Assembly (NCBI RefSeq): GCF_019049245.1
Contig: NZ_JAGMUK010000022.1
Span: 1 to 57,644 of the forward strand
Direction of reading: 5' to 3'
DNA from: Streptomyces sp. AC555_RSS877
GTDB taxonomy: Bacteria > Actinomycetota > Actinomycetes > Streptomycetales > Streptomycetaceae
Length of the DNA: 57,644 nt
Positions 33,150 to 41,241 of this stretch are shown one piece after another. Both the position numbers and the translations under genes were made by a program. The notes under the pieces are model-generated. The model saw only the letters and a program-made list of their open reading frames with translations, ran no database searches and was not told where the DNA came from. Position 1 is the stretch's first letter, and each line of letters starts with the position of its first letter.

Positions 33150-34400
33150 TCAGCCCGCGGGCGGCAGCCGGAGGGTGGCGAGCGCCCCGCCATCGGGAGC
33201 GTTCGCGAACTCCAGCGACGCCCCGATGACCCGGGCCTGCCCCAGCGCGATGGTCAGCCCGAGGCCGTGCCCTTGGCCGCGCTCCGACGCACCCGTGCGA
33301 AATCGCTGCGGGCCGTCCGCGAGCAGCCCCGCCGGGAAGCCCGAGCCGTGGTCCCGTACGGTCACGGTCGTCCCGGCCACCTCGACCTCGACGGGCGTGC
33401 GGCCGTGCCGGTGGGCGTTGACGACGAGGTTGGCGACGATCCGGTCGAGCCGGCGCGGATCGGTCTCCGCCGACAGGGCACCGGTGGCGGTGAAACGCGT
33501 GTCCAGCCCGGTGCGGGCCACGGACTCCGGGACCATCTCGGCAAGCGGTACGGGCCTGAGTTCAGCCCGCTCGGCGCCCGCGTCGAGCCGGGAGATCTCC
33601 AGCAGTTCCTCCACCAGCGTCCGCAGCACCCCCACCCGGTCACGCACCAGGTCGGTGGTCTCGCCCTCGGGAAGCAGCCCGCTCGCGGTCACCAAGCCCA
33701 TGAGTGGCGTACGCAACTCATGGGCGACGTCGGCGGTGAAGCGCTGCTCGGTCAGCAGACGTTCGCGCAGACTGTCGGCCATCGAGTCGACGGTGGCCGA
33801 GATCTCGGTGATCTCGTCACCGCCCCGGCCACCGGCCGCGGTCCTGGCGGCCAGGTCGCCCCCGGCGATCCGGCGGGCGGTCCGCGCCACCCGGCGCAGC
33901 CTCCGGTTCGGCAACTCGGCGGCGAGCGCCGACAGCGGTACGACGACCGCCAGCGCCGCCAGGGAGTACTTCCACATGTGCCGGTCCAGCGCCCGCCGGG
34001 TGAGAAGGTCGGAGGTCATGTCGGCGCTCACCGCCACGGGAGCGCCACGGAGGGTCCGAACGGCCCACATCGAGGGGTGGTCGCCAGGGCTGTCGCCGTC
34101 GTACCAGGTGGCGGAGCCGACCGCCCTGCCGTGCCGGTCCTGGAGGCGGCGCAGGAGTTCGTCGGGCATCTCCTGGGGCGAGACGACCAGACCGTCGGGC
34201 GGGACGCCGTCCCGCTCGTAGTCCTCCACAGCGTCGGACAACTGGGTCAGGGCCTTGGCCGCACCGTCGTTCATCGACCGTTCCAGGGTGCTGCGGTGGA
34301 CCAGCAGCCCGACGGTCACCGCGATGGCACAGCACGCCACGGTGACGAGCAGCGCGATCTTCCAGCGCAGCGAACGCCAGTGCGGCAGCGCGCGTACCAC
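33150..34400 (-). CDS. membrane sensor histidine kinase (CseC-like)
   Basis: The protein has 416 residues. Helix 1 near residues 12-34 (WKIALLVTVACCAIAVTVGL) is followed by an extracellular sensor region and helix 2 near 148-166. A HAMP linker precedes the HisKA motif RFTADVAHELRTPLMGLV with the phosphorylated His. The ATPase boxes are LVVNAHRHGRTPVEVEV (N box), VRDHGSGFPAGL and GQGHGLGLTIALGQA. It starts at GTG 34400, one base after the response-regulator stop, so the pair is co-translated. CseC senses cell-wall damage in S. coelicolor and activates sigma-E; the downstream carboxypeptidase and VanJ-like genes suggest a similar envelope signal here. Confidence 0.88.
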   Translation of the reverse strand: MVRALPHWRSLRWKIALLVTVACCAIAVTVGLLVHRSTLERSMNDGAAKALTQLSDAVEDYERDGVPPDGLVVSPQEMPDELLRRLQDRHGRAVGSATWYDGDSPGDHPSMWAVRTLRGAPVAVSADMTSDLLTRRALDRHMWKYSLAALAVVVPLSALAAELPNRRLRRVARTARRIAGGDLAARTAAGGRGGDEITEISATVDSMADSLRERLLTEQRFTADVAHELRTPLMGLVTASGLLPEGETTDLVRDRVGVLRTLVEELLEISRLDAGAERAELRPVPLAEMVPESVARTGLDTRFTATGALSAETDPRRLDRIVANLVVNAHRHGRTPVEVEVAGTTVTVRDHGSGFPAGLLADGPQRFRTGASERGQGHGLGLTIALGQARVIGASLEFANAPDGGALATLRLPPAG

Positions 34401-34401
34401 G

Positions 34402-35193
34402 TCAGCGCCTCAGCTTGTAGCCGAAGCCGCGGACGGTCTCGATCCGCTCGGCCCCGATCTTCTTCCGCAGGCGCTGCACGCACAGGTCGACCACGCGGCT
34501 GTCGCCGTCCCAGCCGTAGTCCCACACGTCGCGCAGCAGGGTCTGCCGGTCCAGCACGATGCCCGGGTTCGCGGCGAACTCCAGCAGCAGCCGCAGTTCG
34601 GTGGGGGCCAGCGCGACCGGTTCACCAGCCTGGAACACCTCCAGGCCGCCCGTGTCGATGACCAGGTCGCCGAAGACGAGCCGAGCGTGCCGGTCGCGGC
34701 CGGGCCTCCCCGACCGGTCCGGCTGGTCCGACAGGCCCGGACGATCGGCCACGGGCCCGGCCGCCGGGCCGGGGGCCGGGGTGAATGTGGCCCGCCGCAG
34801 CAGCGAACGGATCCGGGCCACCAGCACGGCGGTGTCGACGGGCTTGACCACGTAGTCGTCGGCCCCTGCCTCCAGGCCGGAGACGACGTCCAGGGCGTCG
34901 CCGCGCGCTGACATCATCAGGACGGGATCCACGCTGGTCTCCCGGATCCGGCGGCACAGCCCGATGCCGTCGAGGCCGGGCAGCATCACGTCCAGCAACA
35001 GCAGGTCGTGCCGGCCCTCCCGGAACAGTTCGAGTCCGGTCAGGCCGTCGGCGGCCGCGGTGACGCGGTAGCCGTAGCGCTCCAGCGCCATCGTGACGGA
35101 TCTGCGGATCACCGCGTCGTCCTCGACGAGCAGGATCGTCACGGGCGCGGGCATGGACACGGGCGCGCCCCCGTCAGCTGCTGAAGCGGGCAT
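34402..35193 (-). CDS. OmpR/CseB-type response regulator
   Basis: The protein has up to 263 residues. The receiver domain has acidic residues in ILLVEDDAVIRRS, the phosphoacceptor Asp in DLLLLDVMLPGLDG and the conserved Lys in DDYVVKPVDTAVL. A Pro/Gly/Asp-rich linker leads to the winged-helix OmpR DNA-binding domain (LAPTELRLLLEFAANPGIVL, VWDYGWDGDSRVVDLCVQRL, ETVRGFGYKLRR). The overall pattern is close to CseB. ATG 35193 and ATG 35154 are both possible starts; the second gives the usual family length. It heads an operon with the kinase, the D,D-carboxypeptidase and the VanJ-like gene. Confidence 0.88.
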   Translation of the reverse strand: MPASAADGGAPVSMPAPVTILLVEDDAVIRRSVTMALERYGYRVTAAADGLTGLELFREGRHDLLLLDVMLPGLDGIGLCRRIRETSVDPVLMMSARGDALDVVSGLEAGADDYVVKPVDTAVLVARIRSLLRRATFTPAPGPAAGPVADRPGLSDQPDRSGRPGRDRHARLVFGDLVIDTGGLEVFQAGEPVALAPTELRLLLEFAANPGIVLDRQTLLRDVWDYGWDGDSRVVDLCVQRLRKKIGAERIETVRGFGYKLRR

Positions 35194-35527
35194 CTTTTCC
35201 GTCCGGAGGTAGGTTCGGGGGCTCTCTCACCCTGCCAGAACCGTGCCTCCGCCCAGGCTCAACCGTGTATCAGCCGCGTATCCGCGATCTCTCGGCGGGA
35301 TCGCGGGCTACGAGGTCCGGGAAGCAACAGACGAAAGCCTCGAGCGTGTAGCCCTGATCCAGCAGGTCACCTGGGCCTACCTTCGCCATGCACTCGGCAT
35401 TGAGGATGACGACTGGTCGGCAGCGCAAGAGTCCCTTTCGGAGAGCGTCGACCCATTGGGTCGAATCGAATCCAAGTGAAGCCGCACCCGAAGGGAGCGC
35501 CTTGACCCAGTACGCCACCCGTGTGGT
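35194..35527. other. 334-bp region upstream of the two-component system
   Basis: The region lies between the response regulator start and the protease 3' end and should contain the operon promoter. A plus-strand frame from 35243 to 35479 (78 codons, with ATDESLERVALIQQVTWAYL) is open, but its third-position GC is low for this genome and it has no recognised relatives, so it is not called as a gene. Confidence 0.35.
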
Positions 35528-36358
35528 TCAGTCCGGGATGACGTGCCCGAGCCCATGAGAGGCGAGCGGGTCGCGGAACGGCTTCCAGATGGTGGGGTCG
35601 GCCAGGTTCGTGAAGAGCCCGGTGCAGGTGTTCGTGTCGCCGGTCACGAGCCCGTGCACGACCGTTTTGCCGGAGGCCTTCGTATCGAACAACGGTCCCC
35701 CACTGTCCCCCGGGCCGACCCGGGATTCGGCGGTGCCCGCGCAGATGAACTCCTTGTCCCAGGCACCGCCCTCCGTGTCGAACTTGTTGACGGGCAACTT
35801 CACTTCGTGCATACGGGACGGCTTGTTCGGATCGGCGAGATCGGTACGTCCCCAACCCGCGGCGCGTACGAAACGCCCCGGCCGCAGCTGCGTTCCCGGC
35901 GGTGGCAGGGCCGCGCGAGGCTGGTCGACCGAGCTGTCGAGCACGATGAGCCCCAGGTCCGTGTTGGTCGCGGTGTCGAAGTCGGGGTGGCTGTAGACGG
36001 AGAAGCGGTCGCCGGTCACCACTGTTCCGCCGGGCGTGCTCGAGTCGGTCCGCCCCAGGACCAGCCGGATCTTGACCATGCCCTGCTCGACCAACCTGGC
36101 GCAGTGCGCCGCCGTGGCGACAACGCGGCTGTGGACGAGTGCTCCGCCGCAGTAATGCGACCAGGTCCCGTCGTCGCCCTGTTGCTCGATCTGTACGACG
36201 AAGGGCCGCTCGCCATCCGGTACCGGCACTCCACCGATGATCGCCGAGGCGACGGGTGCCATGGCGAACACGGTTCCCAACGCGCAGACACCCGCGAGGC
36301 AGATGACCGCCCGTCGGCTCACTGACTTGCGCAAGGTGGACTCACTTCCGTCTGCCAC
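35528..36358 (-). CDS. secreted trypsin-like serine protease (S1A)
   Basis: The protein has 276 residues. It has a Sec signal peptide of about 39 residues ending APVASA, followed directly by IIGG, the mature N-terminus that activates chymotrypsin-fold proteases; little or no propeptide is present. The catalytic triad is His85 in VVATAAHC, Asp134 in TNTDLGLIVLD and Ser219 in GPGDSGGPLF. Cys residues flanking these could form the usual disulfides. The residue six before the active Ser is Glu (ESRVGPGDS), so classical trypsin specificity for basic residues is uncertain. It acts outside the cell. It stands alone, between the envelope-stress operon and IS debris. Confidence 0.9.
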   Translation of the reverse strand: MADGSESTLRKSVSRRAVICLAGVCALGTVFAMAPVASAIIGGVPVPDGERPFVVQIEQQGDDGTWSHYCGGALVHSRVVATAAHCARLVEQGMVKIRLVLGRTDSSTPGGTVVTGDRFSVYSHPDFDTATNTDLGLIVLDSSVDQPRAALPPPGTQLRPGRFVRAAGWGRTDLADPNKPSRMHEVKLPVNKFDTEGGAWDKEFICAGTAESRVGPGDSGGPLFDTKASGKTVVHGLVTGDTNTCTGLFTNLADPTIWKPFRDPLASHGLGHVIPD

Positions 36359-36493
36359 CGGGCGCGGCCCCGGCGGACTCGCGGGGCGGCCGACGCCCGG
36401 CCGCCCCTTCCGACCAGGATTATGAGTCCGTCATTCCTCCGGCAGGCCTCCGTCCCGTATCGGGCCGATCGCGGCCTCCCCTCGGCTGTGTAA

Positions 36494-36762
36494 CAGCGCC
36501 CCGAGCTCGACGCCCTTACCCGTCACGTCCAGTCCTTCGCGACCATGCTCACTGACCGCCAGGGCGAGCGTCTCCCGGAGTGGCTCGACGCCGTTCGACA
36601 GGACGACTTGCCCAGCCTCCACACTCTCGCCGCCGGCATCGACCGCGACCTCGACGCCGTCATCGCCGGATTGAGCCTGCCCTGGAGTTCGGGTGCGGTC
36701 GAAGGGCATGTCAACCGGATCAAGATGCTCAAGCGCCAGATGTTCGGGCGGGCAGGCTGACC
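36494..36762 (+). pseudogene. ISL3-family transposase, C-terminal fragment
   Basis: The reading frame ELDALTRHVQSFATMLTDRQ, then LAAGIDRDLDAVIAGLSLPW and SSGAVEGHVNRIKMLKRQMF, is the C-terminal end of ISL3-type transposases, with the catalytic Glu in SGAVEGHVN. An in-frame TAA at 36491 precedes it, and the N-terminal two thirds are missing. At GRAG near 36760 it runs directly into the truncated IS256-type transposase on the other strand, so the last residues of the protein are lost. Confidence 0.85.
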
Positions 36763-37343
36763 TTCACGTTCACGCAGTCGATGAAGACGACCGGGTAGAC
36801 GCTGTCCAGGGGACGGTTCTGCCATTCCGTCATGCCGGCCATCACGCTGTCGGTGATCGTGGAGATCGTGGACTTGGAGATCTCCGCGCCGTATACCTCG
36901 GCGAGTTGCGCGGAGATCTCCCCGTGCGTCAGCCCTTTCGCCGACAGCGACAGGACCATCTCGTCCACCCCGCCCAGACGCCGCTGGCGCTTCTTGACCA
37001 GCTGCGGCTCGAACGACCCGGCCCGGTCCCGCGGCACCGCGATCTCGACCGGCCCCGACTCGGTGATCACCGTCTTGGGCCGGTGCCCGTTGCGGTAGTT
37101 CTCCCGGCCGCCCTCGGCCCGCTCACCGGGCTCGTGCCCCAGATGATCGGTGAGTTCGCCCTCCAGGGCGGATTCCAGCACCCGCTTGGTCAGCTGCTGC
37201 AGAAGGCCGCCCTCCCCGGTGAGCTTCACCCCACCGGCCTGGGCCCGGGCCACCAGCTCGGCGACCAGCCCGTCATCCACGGCGCCCGTCGCACCCACAA
37301 CGGCCTCCCCGGCCTCGGTGCCACTCGCCACGTCAGTCATCAA
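36763..37343 (-). pseudogene. IS256/Mutator-family transposase, N-terminal fragment
   Basis: From ATG 37343 the frame gives DGLVAELVARAQAGGVKLTG, LLQQLTKRVLESALEGELTD, GHEPGERAEGGRENYRNGHR, then EIAVPRDRAGSFEPQLVKKR, EISAQLAEVYGAEISKSTIS and VYPVVFIDCVNVKV. This is the N-terminal half of a Mutator-type transposase up to the first catalytic Asp in FIDC. It is cut off at about 36763, where the frame enters the ISL3 fragment. The second Asp and the Glu of the DDE triad are missing, so the element is inactive. Confidence 0.87.
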
Positions 37344-37633
37344 CTGTCGCTTCCAGACCGGGAGTTAGACCGCTCACCGTACAGACCCGTAGTTGGAAGT
37401 GCGCGACGTCGAGCATCCACTCCCGATTCGGGAAGTCGCCCTCGGCCATGCGAAGCGGGCCGCCGACCGGGTCCAGGTGCACGACGTACTGGTAGTACTT
37501 GACGCGTCGTGGGTCGAGGTCTGGGTTGCGGAGCGCCTCGTAGTGCGGGCCGAAGCGCACCCCGCACCCAGCAGTGCTCCACTTCGATGCCGGTGTACAT
37601 CTTGGGTGCAAGGAGTCGTCGCAACATGGACAC
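37333..37633 (-). pseudogene. uncharacterised protein gene, frameshifted and truncated by IS256
   Basis: ATG at 37633 opens MSMLRRLLAPKMYTGIEVEH. After CWV the sequence continues in a neighbouring frame as GVRFGPHYEALRNPDLDPRR, VKYYQYVVHLDPVGGPLRMA and NREWMLDVAHFQL, so a frameshift lies near 37565. The 3' end runs into DNA just outside the IS256 fragment. The residue pattern is convincingly protein-like, but I cannot name the family. Confidence 0.5.
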
Positions 37634-37762
37634 ATACGATCAGGCGCTGGAAGCCGCGCATCAGGTCGGCTTCCCTCTGGTCTGCAGACCGGCCTCACTG
37701 CCTGGACCTGGTCCGTACCGGACAGCGCCGCCCTCGACTCGCCCGTCGCGGGCGGCTTCGTC

Positions 37763-39046
37763 CTAGTGGGGCAACGGTGCGACGGCCGCGACCCTGCGCC
37801 GGGTGGTCAGGAAGAGGCCTGCCGCAACGACGGCCGAGGCCAGGCCGAGCAGGCCGACGGCGGCGGCCAGGGTGCCGAGGGCGGACTCGGCCGCGATCAG
37901 CACCAGGGGGCAGATGAACTGGCCGATGAAGAAGGACGCGGTCCACAGGCCGGTGCCACGGCCGCGGTCGGCGAAGTCCAGCTTGGACATGGCGATGGTG
38001 AGCAGGGAGGGCAGCAGGAGACCGGTGCCGAGGCAGTTGAGTACGGCGCCGACGATCAGCAGCGGCGTGCTGTCCGCGAGCCACATCACCGCGAACCCTG
38101 CCGCGCACAGGGTGAAGACGAGTGGCAGCCGGGGCCCCGGGGCCCCGCGCAGCTTGGCGAAGGTGATCGCGCCGGCCATGGTGGCGGCGCTGGCGATGGC
38201 TGTGGCCAGCCCGATCACGCTGGTCGCCGTCACGCCGAGGTCGTCCAGCAGGTAGGACATCTCCACCGGGACGGTGTAGAAGACGAGGGCCCCGAACACG
38301 GTGAGTCCGCAGATCCCGGCCAGTTGCCGGAAGGGGAAGGAGCGCTTCGGGGCGACCGTGGTGTCCGTGCTCTCCCCGTTCTCGGCGGCGGCACCGGTGG
38401 CCGCGGTCGGCTTCGGCAGCCCGATGGCCATGAGCGGGGCGATGAGCAGGCTGACGGCGTAGATCCAGAACGGGGTTCGCCAGCCGGCCGAGCCCGCGGC
38501 ACCGCCGATGACGAAGAAGGCGGTCGCGGAGGCGGAGGCGCACATGGTCTGGAGGGCGAGGTAGCGTTCCCGTACCCGACCGCTGTAGTAGTCGCCGATC
38601 AGCGTGGTGCAGCAGGTCATGATGGCGGCCTCGGCGATACCGACCAGGGCGCGGCTGGCCACGATGGCGCCCAGCGACTCCAGCCACACCGGGGCGGTGC
38701 CGAAGATCGCGTACAGCACGGTCGCGACGATCAGCAGCCGCTTGCGGCCGAGCCGGTCGACGATGACGCCCGCGAAGGGGGCCAGCAGGCCCAGCGCCAG
38801 GGCCGGGACGGTGAGGGCCATCGGGACCAGGGCGCCCGCTCCGGGCACGTCGGCGAAGTGGTCCTGCATCTTGGGCAGCACGGGGGCGATCAGGACGGCC
38901 CCGAGGATCGGCAGACAGCTGCCGGCCATGAGGAGAGCGACGCGCAGCCGGTGCGCGGTGCCGGACGTCGGAAGGATCGCACCGGGCGGCGGCACTGGTT
39001 CCGCGTAAGCGGGCGGAGACGATGGCGGTGGCACGGAAGCGGGCAT
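37763..39046 (-). CDS. MFS transporter
   Basis: The protein has 427 residues and 12 predicted helices in two halves. The loop 2-3 signature is FAGVIVDRLGRKRLLIVATV, and helix 4-5 includes ASRALVGIAEAAIMTCCTTL. The central loop carries TDTTVAPKRSFPFRQL. ATG at 39046 follows GGAG at suitable spacing; the frame continues upstream without similarity. It lies next to the LysR regulator of the second aromatic cluster, on the same strand, so uptake of the substrate or export of an intermediate is likely. The family resembles DHA1 drug/metabolite efflux more than AAHS, so direction and substrate are uncertain. Confidence 0.85.
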   Translation of the reverse strand: MPASVPPPSSPPAYAEPVPPPGAILPTSGTAHRLRVALLMAGSCLPILGAVLIAPVLPKMQDHFADVPGAGALVPMALTVPALALGLLAPFAGVIVDRLGRKRLLIVATVLYAIFGTAPVWLESLGAIVASRALVGIAEAAIMTCCTTLIGDYYSGRVRERYLALQTMCASASATAFFVIGGAAGSAGWRTPFWIYAVSLLIAPLMAIGLPKPTAATGAAAENGESTDTTVAPKRSFPFRQLAGICGLTVFGALVFYTVPVEMSYLLDDLGVTATSVIGLATAIASAATMAGAITFAKLRGAPGPRLPLVFTLCAAGFAVMWLADSTPLLIVGAVLNCLGTGLLLPSLLTIAMSKLDFADRGRGTGLWTASFFIGQFICPLVLIAAESALGTLAAAVGLLGLASAVVAAGLFLTTRRRVAAVAPLPH

Positions 39047-39163
39047 GCGGGAACTCCACGTGGCGAGGGGGAAGGGAGGGCACGCCACCGGGGAACAGAC
39101 ACCCCGAGAAGAGCAACGTGCGGAGGAACTGGGGTCGACTATGAGTGAACGGCCCAGCCCTGC

Positions 39164-40108
39164 CTAGCCTCTGTCCGATCGATCTGCCGGATCGCGATCA
39201 TCCTTGCCGTGGATGGTCTCCGCGACCCGTGCCGACGTCTCCCGCAGCCAGATGTGCGCCGCGTCGTGCGTGTGGACCGGGTGCCACCACAGGGCTTCCC
39301 GGAGCGGCACGGCGTCGTAGGGCGGTTCCACGACCCGTACGGGGACGAGTCCGTCGAGCCGGTCGGCGAGATGCCCCTGGATGAGGGCCACCCGGCGGGT
39401 GCCTGCGACCAGGAGGGGCATCAGCTGGAAGCTGTCGACGGAGACTTCGACGCGCGGCTCGATGCCGAGCATGCCGATCTGGCGGGCGGCGGGCGCGTCG
39501 TACGTGCGCTGGTACGTCACCCACGGCAGCCGGGCCAGGTCGTCGAGGGTGAGGTGCTCGCCCACCTCGGGATTGTCGTCGGCGACGAGGTAGACCCAGC
39601 GGTCCCGGTAGAGCTCCACGGTGGGAAAGTCGCTGATGATGCCGTGCGGCAGCAGCAGACCGTCGGCGGTGCTGAGCAGCGCGGCGGTGTTCTCGGTGAT
39701 GTCCGGCGGGGCCTGCTTGAACCGGAGCCGGATGCCTGGCGCCTCGGCGTGCACCGTACGGGCGAGTTCGGCGCCGAAGACGGCTACCGCATAGTCGGAA
39801 GCGATCAGCGTGAACTCGTGCTCCTCGTGGGCGGGGTCGAACTCGGCCTGGCTGGTGAAGACGCGTTCGAGCAGGTCGCAGGCGGTGGCGGTGCGGTCGA
39901 GGAGGGCCAGGCCGAGGGCGGTCAGTTCGTAGCGTCCGCCCACCCGGGAGAGCAGGTCGTCGTCGAAGTGGCGGCGCAGCCGGGCCAGGGCGGCGCTCAT
40001 CGCGGGCTGGCTGAGACCGATGCGCCGGCCGGCTCTGGTGACGTTGCGCTCCTCCAGGAGGGCGCGCAGGGCGACGACGAGGTTGAGGTCAAGGCTGGCC
40101 AGGTTCAC
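39164..40108 (-). CDS. LysR-family regulator (NodD/NahR-like)
   Basis: The protein has 314 residues. The helix-turn-helix is EERNVTRAGRRIGLSQPAMS with AALARLRRHFDDDLLSRVGG. The effector domain includes HEFTLIASDYAVAVFGAELA and GIRLRFKQAPPDITENTAAL. The GTG at 40108 (VNLASLDLNLVVALRALLEE) matches the usual start; the longer frame to 40198 crosses the divergent promoter. It is divergently transcribed from the FAH-cyclase-monooxygenase operon and is its likely activator, responding to an aromatic acid or pathway intermediate. Confidence 0.87.
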   Translation of the reverse strand: MNLASLDLNLVVALRALLEERNVTRAGRRIGLSQPAMSAALARLRRHFDDDLLSRVGGRYELTALGLALLDRTATACDLLERVFTSQAEFDPAHEEHEFTLIASDYAVAVFGAELARTVHAEAPGIRLRFKQAPPDITENTAALLSTADGLLLPHGIISDFPTVELYRDRWVYLVADDNPEVGEHLTLDDLARLPWVTYQRTYDAPAARQIGMLGIEPRVEVSVDSFQLMPLLVAGTRRVALIQGHLADRLDGLVPVRVVEPPYDAVPLREALWWHPVHTHDAAHIWLRETSARVAETIHGKDDRDPADRSDRG

Positions 40109-40242
40109 GAGATGCCCCAGTGCGGAGTAGGAAACTAAGCCCCGGGTATTCGCCGCCTGGATTCGGATCATCCAAGGAATCGATTTCCCCGATCGCAATT
40201 TACGCGCCAGATTGGCGACATCGCAATCGGGAGGACATCTCC
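40109..40242. promoter_or_regulatory. divergent promoter region of LysR and second aromatic cluster
   Basis: This 134-bp region contains a repeat of ATCGCAAT (in GATCGCAATTTACG and ACATCGCAATCGGG, about 30 bp apart) and the segment GCGCCAGATTGGCG, an imperfect dyad. These are plausible LysR contact sites. GGGAGGA at 40229-40235 is the ribosome site for the FAH gene. Confidence 0.4.
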
Positions 40243-41241
40243 GTGAAATCCGCAGCCACGACGGCGCCCCTCTTCGCCGGCCCGTTCGCCATCAGCACTC
40301 TCTCCGCTCCGGGCGGCGCCGCGTTCCCGGGCCTCGTGGTGCCGGACGGCCGCGTGCTCGACCTGCGTACGGCACTGGACGAACCCGCGCTGACCGCCCT
40401 CGCTCTCCTGGAACGCTGGGACGAGGAACTGCCGCGCCTGCACGGCCTCGCGGGCGATCCGGCCGGTGACTGGCTGCCGCTGGACGACCTGTCCGTGCAC
40501 GCGCCCGTCCAGCCCCGGCAGATCTTCCAGTCCGGCGCCAACTACCGGCAGCACGTGATCGACCTGGAGGTCGCGCACCGCGCCCCGGACGACCCGCGCA
40601 CCGCCGAGGAGGCTCGCGCGGAGATCGCGGAGATCATGGACAAACGGGCCGCCGAGGACCTCCCGTACGTCTTCATCGGCCTGCCGACCACGATCACCGG
40701 CCCCTACGACGACGTCGTACTGCCCTCCTGGGCCAGGAAGCCCGACTGGGAGCTGGAGCTGGCCGCGGTGATCTCCCGCCCCGCCTACCGGGTCACGGTG
40801 GAAGACGCCCTTGAACACGTCGCGGGCTACACCATCGCCAACGACCTCACCGACCGGGCCACCGTCTTCCGCCGGGACATGCCCGCCATCGGCACCGACT
40901 GGCTGCGCTGCAAGAACGCGCCCGGCTTCACCCCGCTCGGCCCCTGGATCGTCCCGGCCGGGTCCATCGCCGACCCGTCCGACCTGCGGGTCACCCTGAA
41001 GCTCAACGGCGAGACCATGCAGGACGAGTCCACCAAGGACATGATCTTCGGCGTGGCGCGGATGGTCTCGTACATTTCCCAGACCGCCCAACTCCTGCCC
41101 GGCGACCTGGTGTTGACCGGCAGCCCGGCCGGGAACGGCATGCACTGGGGTCGGCTGCTGCGCGACGGCGACGTGATGGACGGCTCCGTCACGGGGCTCG
41201 GCGCCCAGCGCACCCACTGCGTCGCGGAGGAGGCTCCGTGA
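40243..41241 (+). CDS. fumarylacetoacetate hydrolase-family enzyme
   Basis: The protein has 332 residues with FAH-fold landmarks QIFQSGANYRQHVIDLEVAH, PDWELELAAVISRPAYRVTV (metal-binding Glu pair), IANDLTDRATVFR and GDLVLTGSPAGNGMHWGRLL. The insert DPRTAEEARAEIAEIMDKRA after the first motif is longer than in the FAH proteins at 15.8 and 45.5 kb, so this is a distinct subfamily. GTG at 40243 follows GGGAGGA. Its stop overlaps the cyclase start (GTGA). It probably acts on a 2-oxo acid formed after ring cleavage; the reaction type cannot be fixed. Confidence 0.87.
   Translation: MKSAATTAPLFAGPFAISTLSAPGGAAFPGLVVPDGRVLDLRTALDEPALTALALLERWDEELPRLHGLAGDPAGDWLPLDDLSVHAPVQPRQIFQSGANYRQHVIDLEVAHRAPDDPRTAEEARAEIAEIMDKRAAEDLPYVFIGLPTTITGPYDDVVLPSWARKPDWELELAAVISRPAYRVTVEDALEHVAGYTIANDLTDRATVFRRDMPAIGTDWLRCKNAPGFTPLGPWIVPAGSIADPSDLRVTLKLNGETMQDESTKDMIFGVARMVSYISQTAQLLPGDLVLTGSPAGNGMHWGRLLRDGDVMDGSVTGLGAQRTHCVAEEAP

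Noticed and set aside
32685..34661. A 658-codon plus-strand open frame opposite the carboxypeptidase and kinase genes
   Set aside because: The minus-strand genes have complete PBP and histidine-kinase motifs. The plus-strand translation is Arg/Gly/Pro-rich and lacks any motif or ribosome site.
35243..35479. 78-codon plus-strand frame upstream of the two-component system
   Set aside because: Third-position GC is low for this genome, no family match is recognised, and it lies opposite another weak frame; not enough to call a gene.
37574..39148. A 524-codon plus-strand open frame, Gly/Asp-rich
   Set aside because: It is the reverse complement of the MFS transporter, whose 12-helix pattern is clear; the Gly/Asp/Gln bias is an antisense artefact.
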